Shown here in pieces: positions 49,101 through 61,100 of a stretch of DNA of 64,000 bases. How positions within the stretch are numbered: the first letter of the stretch is position 1; every line of letters begins with the position of its first letter. The DNA comes from Galaxea fascicularis (Eukaryota > Cnidaria > Anthozoa > Scleractinia > Euphylliidae). The translations under genes and the position numbers were made by a program. The notes under the pieces are model-generated. The model searched no databases and was not told the DNA's origin. It saw nothing but the letters and a program-made list of their open reading frames with translations. The stretch covers positions 1,435,151 through 1,499,150 of the forward strand of contig OX419346.1 in assembly GCA_948470475.1 (NCBI GenBank). Direction: 5' to 3'.

Positions 49101-52100
49101 CGAAAACATGAGCGATTTTAAGGAATTTCAAGGACGACATAATTATTTCAACATCTTATTTTTTTTTTCTCTCTTCTTTGTGGGCTGAAATCTTGGCGCT
49201 TACCTGGTCTAGTTTTGCCAGCGCTTCAAAGCAAGGCTTAGGTACCAGATCCCTCACGTACAGCAATGGATTCTGGACTATGACTTCGAGCGGCTCGTGA
49301 AGTCGTACTCGGCACAAGTCCACATCGAGCGCGGCGTATAGTCGTTCATGAAATCGCAGATCAGAGTTATAGAGAGCGTTGAATGTGGTGATGTCTATTC
49401 AAGAGAAAAGATTTACTTAAAATAACTACGCTTCACAGGGTATCTGACACTACGTTTTAAAGAGTATTCCAATCGAGTCGTCAGCGATTTACAAGCCGCT
49501 TTTTCGTTGCCACGCTGTTAATGGCTGGCGCTCTTGACTATCCAGAGAAGGCACGCCGGCAATTTATTCCCTTTTCAGCGTCTCGGCCTTCTAAGAAAAT
49601 AGCGTGAAATAACCGCGTCATCGTATGTACGTTCTAAACGGTAAACTGTTTATTTTACTTTAGTTTTATTGCAAGATCACGAGTTCAGGCTGTTTTATTT
49701 AACTTGCGCTCATTTAAATTGTTTGACGATGGCGAGACTTCGTTGTTTTCCATTTCAATCGTTTATACACTCTATAACTTCCTCTACCCTCCATAGGCTG
49801 ACCCAATCCCTTTACCTTCCTCCTGTGGTCTGGGGAGAGTTTCCCACAGTCGTTTGATGCCCTTGTCTGCCAGGCCTTCTAAAACAAACACGTGATATTG
49901 ACCATCGAGAACCTGAAATCCTGTTATGATGTCCAGTTCTTTGTTCTTTCTCTGATCTCTGCAAAATAACAGGATTTATCGCATCGTTAGCACTATGACT
50001 TAAAAAAATGTCCTGATTATAAATAAATAAATAAATAAATAAAAACCCGGCAACTGGAAAAAGAAGAACTTTTAGCTTCGCGTTTACAAGTATGCATCAA
50101 AAAAACTTTTTATTTAGAGAAGGAACTAGATGGAGGGATTTCAACTATGTTATCGCGCAGCTTCTACGTTCGCAAAGTAATCTATTGGAAAATCAGTCTA
50201 TCAAATTGGTTTTGCGCCTCTATGATCACTACATTTGTACACTACATTTACCTTTGAAGGAACATATAGTATGAAGCAGGGAAGCGCTTTTTAATCATTG
50301 GAAACCACACTTTCGTCTCTGTATGGTAACATATCCTACCTGGACAGTTTGTAAGTTGACAAGGCAGCCTCGATCACATGTTGTGGTAGCGTGTCCAGTT
50401 CCAGGGCCCCAGCGTTAACTGCTGTAATCTCAGTCTGCATTTGCCGAAGAAACGAGGCATTCTTGTATTCAAACACGTAAACAACACGGCCAAACGGACA
50501 CTGCGAAAAGATGTTAGTCAGAATTTATCATTAAGGTCGTTAGGTCAGTGGAAGGAGGAGGGAGACCAGGACTGATCTTATAAATAATTAACACCATACA
50601 GGTTAGCATCAAATTTTATCATTCCTTTAGTGTGAGGCACTTGCGTTCTTCTATTAGGTTCATTACGCATTCAAAGTAGCAAAAGCAACCAGAAAAAAAG
50701 TAGCTTCGAGTTCTTTAAATCTTCATGATGTAATCATTCCAACTAATTTAGTATGTTTCGGGTCCTAAAGACTGGCGTGGGGGGAGGGGAGGGTAAAGCA
50801 ATTTCCAATTAGCTGCGGTTTCTACTAAGAAAGGAAACGGAAAATTCCTCCTAAGAGATGAGTAGTGTTGGGTCACTTAGTATGGGTTTCGTTTGAGGCC
50901 GGAGGCTAGACGTAACGTCCAATTGTTTGGTATGTAAACTCCGGCAGTAACGTCTGGTGGTTCATACGAAATAATTATTTTCTGAAGTTTTACGTCCACT
51001 TGTTTAACCTATGAATTCGGTACTTTAAAATATTACTTAAACCCTGACTTCGTGCGGGAGATACCGGCTGAGACATCCACACATAGATACAGTGTCCTGC
51101 TAATAAAACACTTTGCTACTTGACACGTGTTGTCAATGAAATCACCGCCGTGTAAATGGAATGAGATCTTTCTCACCTCCTCGATTTGCTTAGTGTCCGT
51201 TGGTGTAGTGTCATGTACGGCATTCAAAGGATAAGCCAGATCAATTTTAATCTTCAGCTCACTACCAAACTCCAAGTAGTTAGAAACTGGCATGGGTTTA
51301 TCCTCTGAAAAAATAAACGATTTGAACACTTAAATCTGTTGTTCATAGCTATGTTTCCTTTTATTTTTACAATTTTTACAGTCGGTGTGATATCTCACGA
51401 TTTTTACCGACTTAACTCATGACTCATTTAGATGTACTAGATGTTCTAACTTAAACTGCCCTCTTTGGCACCATACATGTACCTGGACCGTCAACATTTC
51501 CTGGTTGTCCGACAATCGGTCCGTCTAGCTTCTGCAGGCCTGAATGGGTGTCTGGAAGCGGACAGCAGTGGATGGGTGACCTGAGGTGCAGATACTTCCG
51601 TCCAAGTAATAGACTTGAAAGATCAAACTTAGCCACACCATAAGGATCCCACGGCTTGTCACGGCTTGTGAAGGGATTGTGAGTGGTGCGACGACCTGGT
51701 GGCAGACAAAAGACACCAGAAAAGTGATTTGTTCACTTCCAAAAGAGACAATGATTGTGAATATAGTGTTTTCACGTCGGATGTCATGTACGGGCGCAAT
51801 GTTGGAGGAGTACAAACGACGGCTATGATGGAGGAAAAAAAATTTCTTTTGGGAATATTGAACTCTATTTTAATGCCAATTTTACCTTTTGTTTCAGTAA
51901 ACCAGTACATGGCTGCTGGTCACGTGAACACTATACAAATAAGTGTGGTACAAAACTAAAAGCATAAAAATGTCGTTCGTACGAATTTACTTCAGTTCTG
52001 TATGTTTCGCTCACAATATTACAAGTTGAACGTTCTGGGATAACAGCAAGTTAGAGTAACCTTTATAAAAATTTTGAAATACCGTTTCTCGTAGGCGTGA

Positions 52101-55100
52101 CTGAAGTGCTTGGACAAACTCTTCACGGCTTTCAGACCCAAACCAACTTGCAGAATTTTACGGGATGGTAACAATAATTTAAGCAGCACACATACCTGCC
52201 ACCAGACTGACGTTACTGATCATCTCATCCTCAGGGTTTTCACCAAACAAACTTGGTTTGGGTTTCTTTTGCTCAATTTTACGGTCCCTGTCATGAACCT
52301 CAACCTCAAACTGGGGACCCTGCAGATACTCTGCGAGGCCACTTTTATCTAATGTTCCCAGAAGAACCACATTCACATCCTCCCAAAATACGTCACTACC
52401 CTGATCTCGACCAGCGCTCTCGTGTAAGGGTTGTTTGTAGAACTTATATGAAACATATACAGGCTTGCATCTGCGAGAAAAAGAAAAATGTTCCAATCAG
52501 TACAAAAGACGGGACCAGTTTTGACGTATCTTTGCACTCCACATGACCAGAATACTGATCTTGGTGCTTTACTGGTTGCTTAAGCCTAGATAACAGGGTG
52601 CGACCTTACGACGTCCAATGTGGATCGGGGTAGGACGAAAAAGTCTTAACTCTCCTTTACCTTCCAAATGCGCTCTCCGTTTGGTACCAGGGAGGTTTAT
52701 CCTCAGTTTTGGTAGGCTAGTAGTTTAGGACAAAAGTATCTTGTCTACGATTTTTGGCTTTCGGCTTTTAGCTTTTCCGAGTAATATTATAATACATGAC
52801 ATAGCATCCTTAACTGATCATTGTTGGAAGGTGGCCACGTAATGGAGGGCTTTCAGTGAAGGATAATGACTGAACAAATTTATGCTTAGACTGGTAAACA
52901 TGGCAACTGTGGTGAAATTTTGGCAAAATGAGAGGACAGAGTTGACTCAGTCTCGTACATATACCTTGAGTATTCATTCCTTACTGCTTCAGTACGCTTG
53001 AAAAGAATGAGCTGAACTCTCAAAAAATATCTGTTAGACTTGCGATACTGTTAGAAGTTAACATGATGCTAAACCCTAACTATATGCAGTTCAACTCAAA
53101 GTCCGAATTTTTGGACTAACAGAGCAGGGTTGGCACTAGTCTTGGGTTAAGTGCGACCAAAACCTATAGGTTGCCATGGCATTTAATCCGGATTTACTCT
53201 GCTTCCAACAACTTAACCCAGATCTTTCCAGAGTTGCTTGTTTCCTGACCAGTGGACAAGGGAAATGAAGACTGGGAAGAGATGGGAGTTGGATGCACTA
53301 ATTGACAATGGATTCTAGCAAGGAACTAGCTAATGCAACAATTACTATAATTATACAAGTACACTGCCCCCTTACTTTTCTCTAAGCTCCATATATGACA
53401 ATGGCTTGTTAGGGAGATCACTAGCTGAAGACACTCTTAAAACCATTGGGTTTAGATCACGCTTCTGAATCTCTGACAAGAGATCATTGTCAAGTGATAC
53501 TGACAGTAACAGCTCCTCAATGTTTCCTGCAGGTTTGCCTAATTTGGTTGTGTCTGATTTAATGCCAGAGAAGAACTTGTACATCTTTACGCAGAGAGTA
53601 GCTGTTCCATGTATTCTGGTGTGAGCGGCCGCCATCGCAATTTCTTTCTTTGAAGTGGCACCTTTTATAGAAGCCTTCTTTTCTGAAACAATAGAATGAA
53701 TTTGAAACAAGTATAATTATTACAGAACAATTTAAGCTAATTTAATGTTCACTAAAATCATCAGTACACAAAGTATGGATAAGATATACAGACTTCTTGA
53801 CTCAAACTCAGAGACAGAAATCATTTTGGAACAACCTTGTTTTATTGCTCAACTTACTTTGATTTTCCTTGTGCAACAAAGAATCCCTTCTTGATTGTGC
53901 ACGTACCTCCTTGCGTGACTGCGATTGCCGTTGTTGCTGCTCTGCAGTCTGAAGATCAGCCTCAGTGATTGGTGGAGTCACTCCAGCAAGTGTTGCTAAG
54001 CGACTAAACTGAGGGGTGTCCTGGTCACCAATGCGAACTTGAACTTTCACCATGCTACCAACACCAGTAGTTGTTGATGGGCTTGTTGCTAAGGACAGAG
54101 AACGAAAAGTCTGTTGATGAGAAATAAAAAAAACAATGATTAATAACAGTTTTTACATACATGTACAACTGAGTGAATGTTAAATTTCTTTCACCTAAGC
54201 TGATGATATATGGTTCAACATAACGTCGCACCTCCACTTCAACAAAATGTTGAACAGTGTATGATAGTTATTCAACATGTTGAACATTGTTGAATGATGT
54301 TGAATACAAATAGAGATATTTATACAACTGTAGCTCTATTCCATTCAACAGGTCATCTCACTAGCATTATACAAAATAATTTAGCAACAACAACAACACC
54401 CTTTATTTACACCTTTTTTCTACCATTAGCGTTACATATTTTTAAATTAATTTAAGGGCCATAAAATTGGGAAAAAAAGGCTAATCTTTTACAATTTGAA
54501 GGTGTCTAGGGGCTAAATAAACTAAAGTTTTCCAGTTAGCCCCTAGCTAAGGAAAGGTAATTATACTAATTGTAGCAATTAGCTAATTTTAATTATTTGT
54601 AGCTAATTAAATTAGTCATCCACCAATGCTTAAAAAGAGCTCACCGACGGTGCAGTTATGGCTCGGTTTGTTTCAGAGAGAAGTGCTTCACCAGGCTGGC
54701 CAGAGTGGTAAGGAGCGGTTTGTGATTGTCGTTTGGCCTCCGAATAATCATCTTTACCTAAAGAATATCGTTACAGTTGTACCAAATTATTAAGCAATAA
54801 CTATATGTATAACAAGTTGGTTAAATTGTTTATGATAAGTGAAATTATAAGATTAGTACAGTATAAACAATTATGTAATCAAGTTCCTGTAATAAGAAGC
54901 TAATGGATAACCTACAACAAATGTTGTTGAAGATTTACATGTATGTGGATATCCATCAGTAAAAACAGAGACGAACAGACCTGTCTACATTTTTTGCAGG
55001 TTGGAACCATGTTGCTTGGCAGATAATCTACCAGCCTGATGGAAATGTGCACATTTGTTGGTTGGGCTTACCTCTCTCCCATCATCTCCTTACCCACTCC

Positions 55101-58100
55101 CCAGGGAAATGCTACTGTTACAGTGGATAATAATACAGCTGTATTTAGATTCACACGATCCTTCAGACATCCTTAGTGTCAAGAGCCTTCTCCCAGACAT
55201 CTTCAATTTGAGGGGGTAAAATTAAGATGCACATAACAACATACCAACGACACATGTATTCACTCTGCGCCAGCGGTTATTGTCGGCCGCGCATGCGCTA
55301 TGCGGGCGTCTCCTCGTGGACCGTGTTGTTGTTTTACTCAGCCATTTGTAAAGGCTTTGTTGTACTTTAGTAAAGAGTTTGTACTACGCTATTTTCGTGT
55401 CGTCTGTCCCTATCACTGGCGTGGTGGCAGCAGTTGGAACTTACCCTCGTCTCGTACTTAGAGACAGCCAGCCCATAACGGATCGTCGACCGATTTCCAA
55501 GCGAGGAACTAGCGAAACAGCTTAGTCGATAGCTGTGTCAACAATACTCAGGGACTCACAGATAAGTACACATTTCGCCTTTCCTCTATTCATTTAAGAA
55601 TACGAAATGAATCCAAGAGCACCAAAACAGTGGTCCTTAACCAAACAAGAAACGATAACGTCGTTCGAAGCCTGGAGACAAAATCTTCAGTACATTCTTT
55701 CCCTCGACCGCAATTTCGCGGGCTTCCTCGCTGATGGCGTGACATGGTTGAAGAAATCCCCCGGCAGCCCTCGTCGCGGCCTCCAGGACGACCCCGAATC
55801 CGTTCCTCTAGCTTCCCGTAGAACAGCACAACAAAAGTGTACTCATCTTGAATTAATGCTTGGACAAATTGCGAACTATTGTCCTGTAATTTCTCGTAAC
55901 ACCATCGTCAAGAACTCAACCTCCATGAGCTCTATCTGGCAAGCGATTCGCCTTCACTTCGGTTTCCAATCAACCGGTGCTCACTTCCTCGACTTCAACA
56001 ACATCACACTTGCCCCTGCTGAGCGCCCCGAGGATCTCTATCAACGTCTGATGTCCTTTATTGAAGATAATTTATTATTGGCAAATGGAAATATCTCACA
56101 CCATGGCGAAGTTCCCGACACCGACGAGGAAATGTCTCCCACTCTAGAAAATCTTGTAGTACTAACATGGTTGAGATTAGTCCACCCTGACCTCCCCAGT
56201 TTGGTTAAGCAACGCTACGGTACTGAGCTCCGGTCCAAGTCTCTTGCATCTCTCAAACCTGAAATTTCTCAAGCATTGGATTCCCTCCTGGAAGAGATCA
56301 ATAACAATGTTGATGCTAAAATCTTGCGTTCCACGGCATCGAAGTTCAGACAGCCGCCTCCGAGGGGCCCTTACAACCGCTCCCAAAAGGCATACACTAA
56401 ACCACAAGTCAAGTCTTGCCCCTTGTGTAAGCAGGCTGGACGTAATGACCGTCACTTCTTAAGTCAGTGCACTTACCTACCTGCCGAAGATCGCGCTTTC
56501 CTCGCCAAAGCACGCCTCGCAAGTAGCCTAGATGACGACGATGACCCCACCGACTCTGATTTCTTCTGTCCACCTGATGTGGAGGAATTTGCTTCTTCGC
56601 CCCATTCCTCGGCCAGGGTTGTGTCTCGCCGTGTAAGCACAAAGCAATCACCCCATTTCAATGCCTTCTACCATCACCACTCGCTTAAACTCACCTTAGA
56701 CACTGGTGCCGAAACCAGCATGATCAAGGCCTCGGTCGCCCGTAGCATCGCCGCTCCCATCGTGAAAACATCCCAGCAGGCCCTACAAGCAGATGGAGTT
56801 ACGCCTCTTGTCGTTGTTGGCGAGACCCACCTCACTCTTTCACGAGCTGGCAAATACCTGACCCTCGATGCCCTCGTAGTAGAAGACTTAGATGTTGACG
56901 TTTTAGCTGGAACTCCATTTATGATCACTAATGATATATCCGTTCGCCCAGCAAAGGGTCAGGTTCTTATCCAAGGCTCAGAAATACTGGCCTACCATCC
57001 CGAGTCAAGTGCCAGTTCCCAGGCTCACGCCGTCCGTCGCACCCAGTCTTATGTGTTACGCTCGTCCGCCCCTACAACAGTGGTCCTCCCTGGGGAATAT
57101 CTTGAGCTGGACCTACCACCTCATATAGATCCCGACTGCACCTTGGCCATAGAAGCCCGTACCGATGCACCATCCAACAAATGCTCCAAAGTTTCACAAC
57201 TTTGGCCTCAGCCCCAAATTGTAGAAGCAGTTGCTAGTAGAGTTCGTTTAGTCAACGACACTGCTGAGCCAAGGACTGTCCGACGCCACGAACATCTCTG
57301 CCAAGCTCGCCACACCACAGCTGTGGCTCCCTCGCCACCTGTTGGTCCACACCCACCACCTCCCCACCCTGGTGGAAGCATCTCACCCCATCCCGGGTTC
57401 TTCTCAGATGCCGTTGCAATTGACCCTGACAACATCCTACCGGACACCATTCGCAAACAGTTCCGCGAAGTGCTCCAGACTCACGACGAAGTTTTTAATT
57501 CTGCCATTGTTGGTTACAACGGCATAGCTGGTCCTGTCCAAGCCTCTGTCAATATGGGACCTGTGCAGCCTCCACAACGCAAAGGCCGTGTTCCCCAATA
57601 TTCCCGTGACAAGCTGGTCGAATTGCAACAGAAATTCGACGAGTTAGAACAATGCCAGGTCTTCCGGCGTCCGGAGGACATCGGAGTTACCGTTGAGTAC
57701 CTCAATCCTTCATTTCTCGTTAAAAAACCCTCTGGCGGTTTTCGTCTCGTTACAGCCTTCACAGACGTTGGACGCTACAGCAAACCACAACCCTCCCTGA
57801 TGCCCGACGTCGATTCTACTCTCCGCACCATTGCCCCATGGAAGTATATAATAAAGTCTGACCTCACCCGTGCCTTTTACCAGATACCTCTATCAAAGGC
57901 CTCCATGAAATACTGCGGTGTGGCCACTCCGTTTCGCGGCATCAGAGTATATACCAGGTCAGCCATGGGAATGCCTGGTTCAGAGACCGCATTGGAGGAG
58001 TTAATGTGTCGTGTCCTCGGTGACTTCCTCCAAGAGGGATGCGCTACAAAACTCGCCGACGATCTTTATTGTGGCGGTGACACCCCGCAAGAACTTTTAA

Positions 58101-61100
58101 CTAACTGGTCTCGTATACTTGGCGCCCTTGCCCGGTGTAACCTCCGTCTGTCTGCCACTAAGACTGTCATATGCCCCAAAACAACCACCATATTGGGTTG
58201 GATCTGGTCACAAGGCTCCTTATCTGCAAGCCCCCACCGCGTTGCTGCACTCGCAACCTGCTCTCCTCCAGAGTCTGTGAAAGGTATGCGTTCCTTCATT
58301 GGCGCCTACAAAGTCCTTAGCCGTGTCCTCCCCCACTGCTCTCAACTTATGGATCCACTTGAGTCATCCTTGGCCGATCTACAGTCTCAAGACCACGTCC
58401 AGTGGGATGCCAACCTTCGTCAGAAATTCTCCACTGCACAAGATGCCCTTCTCACACACAAGTCTATCGTTCTCCCCCGTGCCTCTGACCAGCTCTGGAT
58501 TGTGACTGATGGCTCAGTCACCCGACGCGGTCTCGGAGCCACCTTGTACGTTACCCGCCAGGACCGCCTTCTCCTTGCCGGCTTCTTCAGCTCTAAACTA
58601 CGCAAACATCAGGTCACATGGTTACCCTGTGAGGTCGAAGCGCTGTCCATAGCAGCTGCGGTAAAACACTTTAGCCCCTTCATCATCCAATCCAAGCACC
58701 GTGCCTGCGTTTTGACAGATAGCCAGCCCTGCGTTCAAGCCCTGCAGAAACTCTGCCGAGGCGAATTTTCTGCCAGTCCACGTGTTACCTCCTTTTTGAC
58801 CACCATCAGTAGATACCAAGTTATCCTCCAGCATCTCGCTGGCACCGCCAATTTACCCTCGGACTTTGCCAGTCGCAATGCCCCCGAGTGCACTGAACCG
58901 AACTGCCAAATTTGCTCTTTCGTACACGAATCAGAGTCTTCTGTAGTACGTGGCATCTCCACTCAAGATGTCCTTGACAACACCAAGCGCCTCCCCTTCA
59001 CCAGCAGACCTGCATGGTTCAGTGTTCAAAATGAGTGCCCCGATCTACGGCGTGTCTGTGCCCACCTGAAACAGGGCACCCGCCCTTCCAAAAAGCTGAC
59101 TAATATCAGAGACGTAAAGCGCTACCTTAACGTCACTTCCATTTCCAAGGATGGTCTGCTCGTCGTTCAGCGTCAACAACCGCTCTCCCGCCCCATTGAG
59201 TTGATCGTCGTACCTCGTTCCGTACTTGATGGCCTACTTACTGCTCTTCACATCAAGCTTGACCACCCCTCTAAGCACCAACTTCAAATGGTCATACAGC
59301 GTCACTTCTTTGCCCTAGATATGAGTGCCGCTATCGCTCGAGTATCAGACTCCTGCCACACTTGTGCCTCACTCAAGAAGTTCCCTACCTCCCTTACCAG
59401 TCAGTCCTCAGACGATCCACCCGAAGTTGTAGGCGTGTCATTTGCAGCCGATATCATTAGACGCTGTCGCCAATTCATCTTACTTTTGCGAGAATGTGCC
59501 ACCTCTTACACTACATCGTGCCTTGTACCCGACGAGAAGAGTGATACCCTTCGTGATGCCCTTGCCCGATTAGTGGTGGGTCTACACCCCCTCGATGGTC
59601 CCCAAGCTGTGATTCGTGTCGACCCTGCACCTGGATTCGTCTCGCTAAAAAACACCCACGCCTTACAACATCTCGGCGTCTCTGTCGAAGTTGGCCGCGT
59701 CAAAAACACCAACAAAAATCCTGTTGCCGAACGAGCCGTGCTGGAACTAGAAGAAGAGCTATTGCGCCAGGAGCCCGGTGGAGGCCCAGTTACTGAGCTC
59801 AGTCTTGCCATTGCCACTGCCCGGCTCAACTCGCGACTCCGCAGCCAAGGCCTTTCCTCACGGGAGCTTTGGACACAACGGAACCAGTTCTCCAATGAGC
59901 AGATACCCATCAATGACTTACAACTCATTTTAGCGAAACAAAAAGCCCGCCAAGCCAACCATCCTTTCAGCGAAGCAGCCAAAGGCGGCTACCGGCCACA
60001 AGCTCCCGTTCCCCCCTTGCAGGTTGGAGACCTGGTTTACATGAAGAGTGACCGAAACAAGTCACGCGCCCGTGACCGCTATCTCATTGTTAGTATCGAT
60101 GGCGAATGGTGCTTCATCAAGAAGTTCTCCGGCTCGCAACTCAGGGCTACGTCTTACAAGGTGAAGCTAGCCGAGTGCTACACTGTACCACACACCCTTC
60201 CACCACCTTCATCCCATTCTGTTGTCCCTACACTTGACGACGACGAATGTGAGGAGATTGCTGAGCAGCCTCAGCCGTGCCAACAGCCCTCTGCCCCACC
60301 GGATCTGTTACGTCCGCCTAGCCCTGAACCTCCAGCCTCCTCCCCGCACCACGTCCCGCACCAAGAAGACATCACCCCCGCTGACACTGATCATATTCCT
60401 GTCTCTGTTCCATCTGAACCAAGACCCCAGCGAACCCGCCGACCTCCAGCATACTTACAGGAGTACATTCTTGACTAGTGTTTTAGGTGACAGTTACTTC
60501 CGAAATAGCCCGTTTAATTAAGTACTATCAATAACAGTTGTTGTCGGTCACAACCTTTTTGTTAGGTTTCTTTTACTTTGTACACGTTAGTTTTCTATTT
60601 ACTCAGAAGAAGAAGAAGTTGCGCCAGCGGTTATTGTCGGCCGCGCATGCGCTATGCGGGCGTCTCCTCGTGGACCGTGTTGTTGTTTTACTCAGCCATT
60701 TGTAAAGGCTTTGTTGTACTTTAGTAAAGAGTTTGTACTACGCTATTTTCGTGTCGTCTGTCCCTATCACTGGCGCTGATCTTTACCTGGAAAAATACGT
60801 GACTGCTTAGGTTGAGAGTTTTCAAATGATTGGTGTTGATTGGCAACCAACTGTTGAACTCCTCCACCACTTAAGCTCTCAGGGTCATCAGGGCCCCTTG
60901 ACGCAGGGATCCGGAAGGCTTTAGGCCGATCAAAGCGTGCACGTGGAGACACCTTGTCTTTTGTGTCCCAGATCTTAAGCTCCATAGAGTGGCTGAACAG
61001 TTGAAGTAACATTTCCTTGGTCAGCGTTGCAGTGTGGCTACAAGGTACATGTAATACACAGTGAGAACTGGCATGTAATAAACCATGTTTTTTTATAGAG

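Larger units (their letters stand above)
55266..60775 (+). mobile_element. Intact LTR retrotransposon, Ty3/Gypsy-like, 5.5 kb
   Basis: Two 156-base LTRs (55266-55421, 60620-60775) are identical by eye. A primer-binding site beginning TGGTGGCAGCAGTTGGAA directly follows the 5' LTR, and a purine run AGAAGAAGAAGAAG (60605-60618) precedes the 3' LTR. A single uninterrupted gag-pol frame fills the interior. The element lies in intron 3 of the CFAP92-like gene, antisense to it, and its edge is only 11 bases from the exon 3 splice donor. The LTR ends do not read TG..CA; they carry the inverted pair CGCCAG/CTGGCG. A target duplication is unclear: at most CTG is repeated outside if the LTR is taken to start at 55268. 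The base composition is clearly more GC-rich than the surrounding introns. Features indicate a recent insertion. Confidence 0.92.

Noticed and set aside
53130..53240. Possible relative of the GGGCCGAGTTGCTC MITE at 17891
   Set aside because: It shares only the central ACCTATAGGTTG word and weak ends; not enough to call a copy.
59506..59982. Minus-strand frames within the retrotransposon
   Set aside because: They are shadows of the gag-pol frame caused by its GC-rich codon use.
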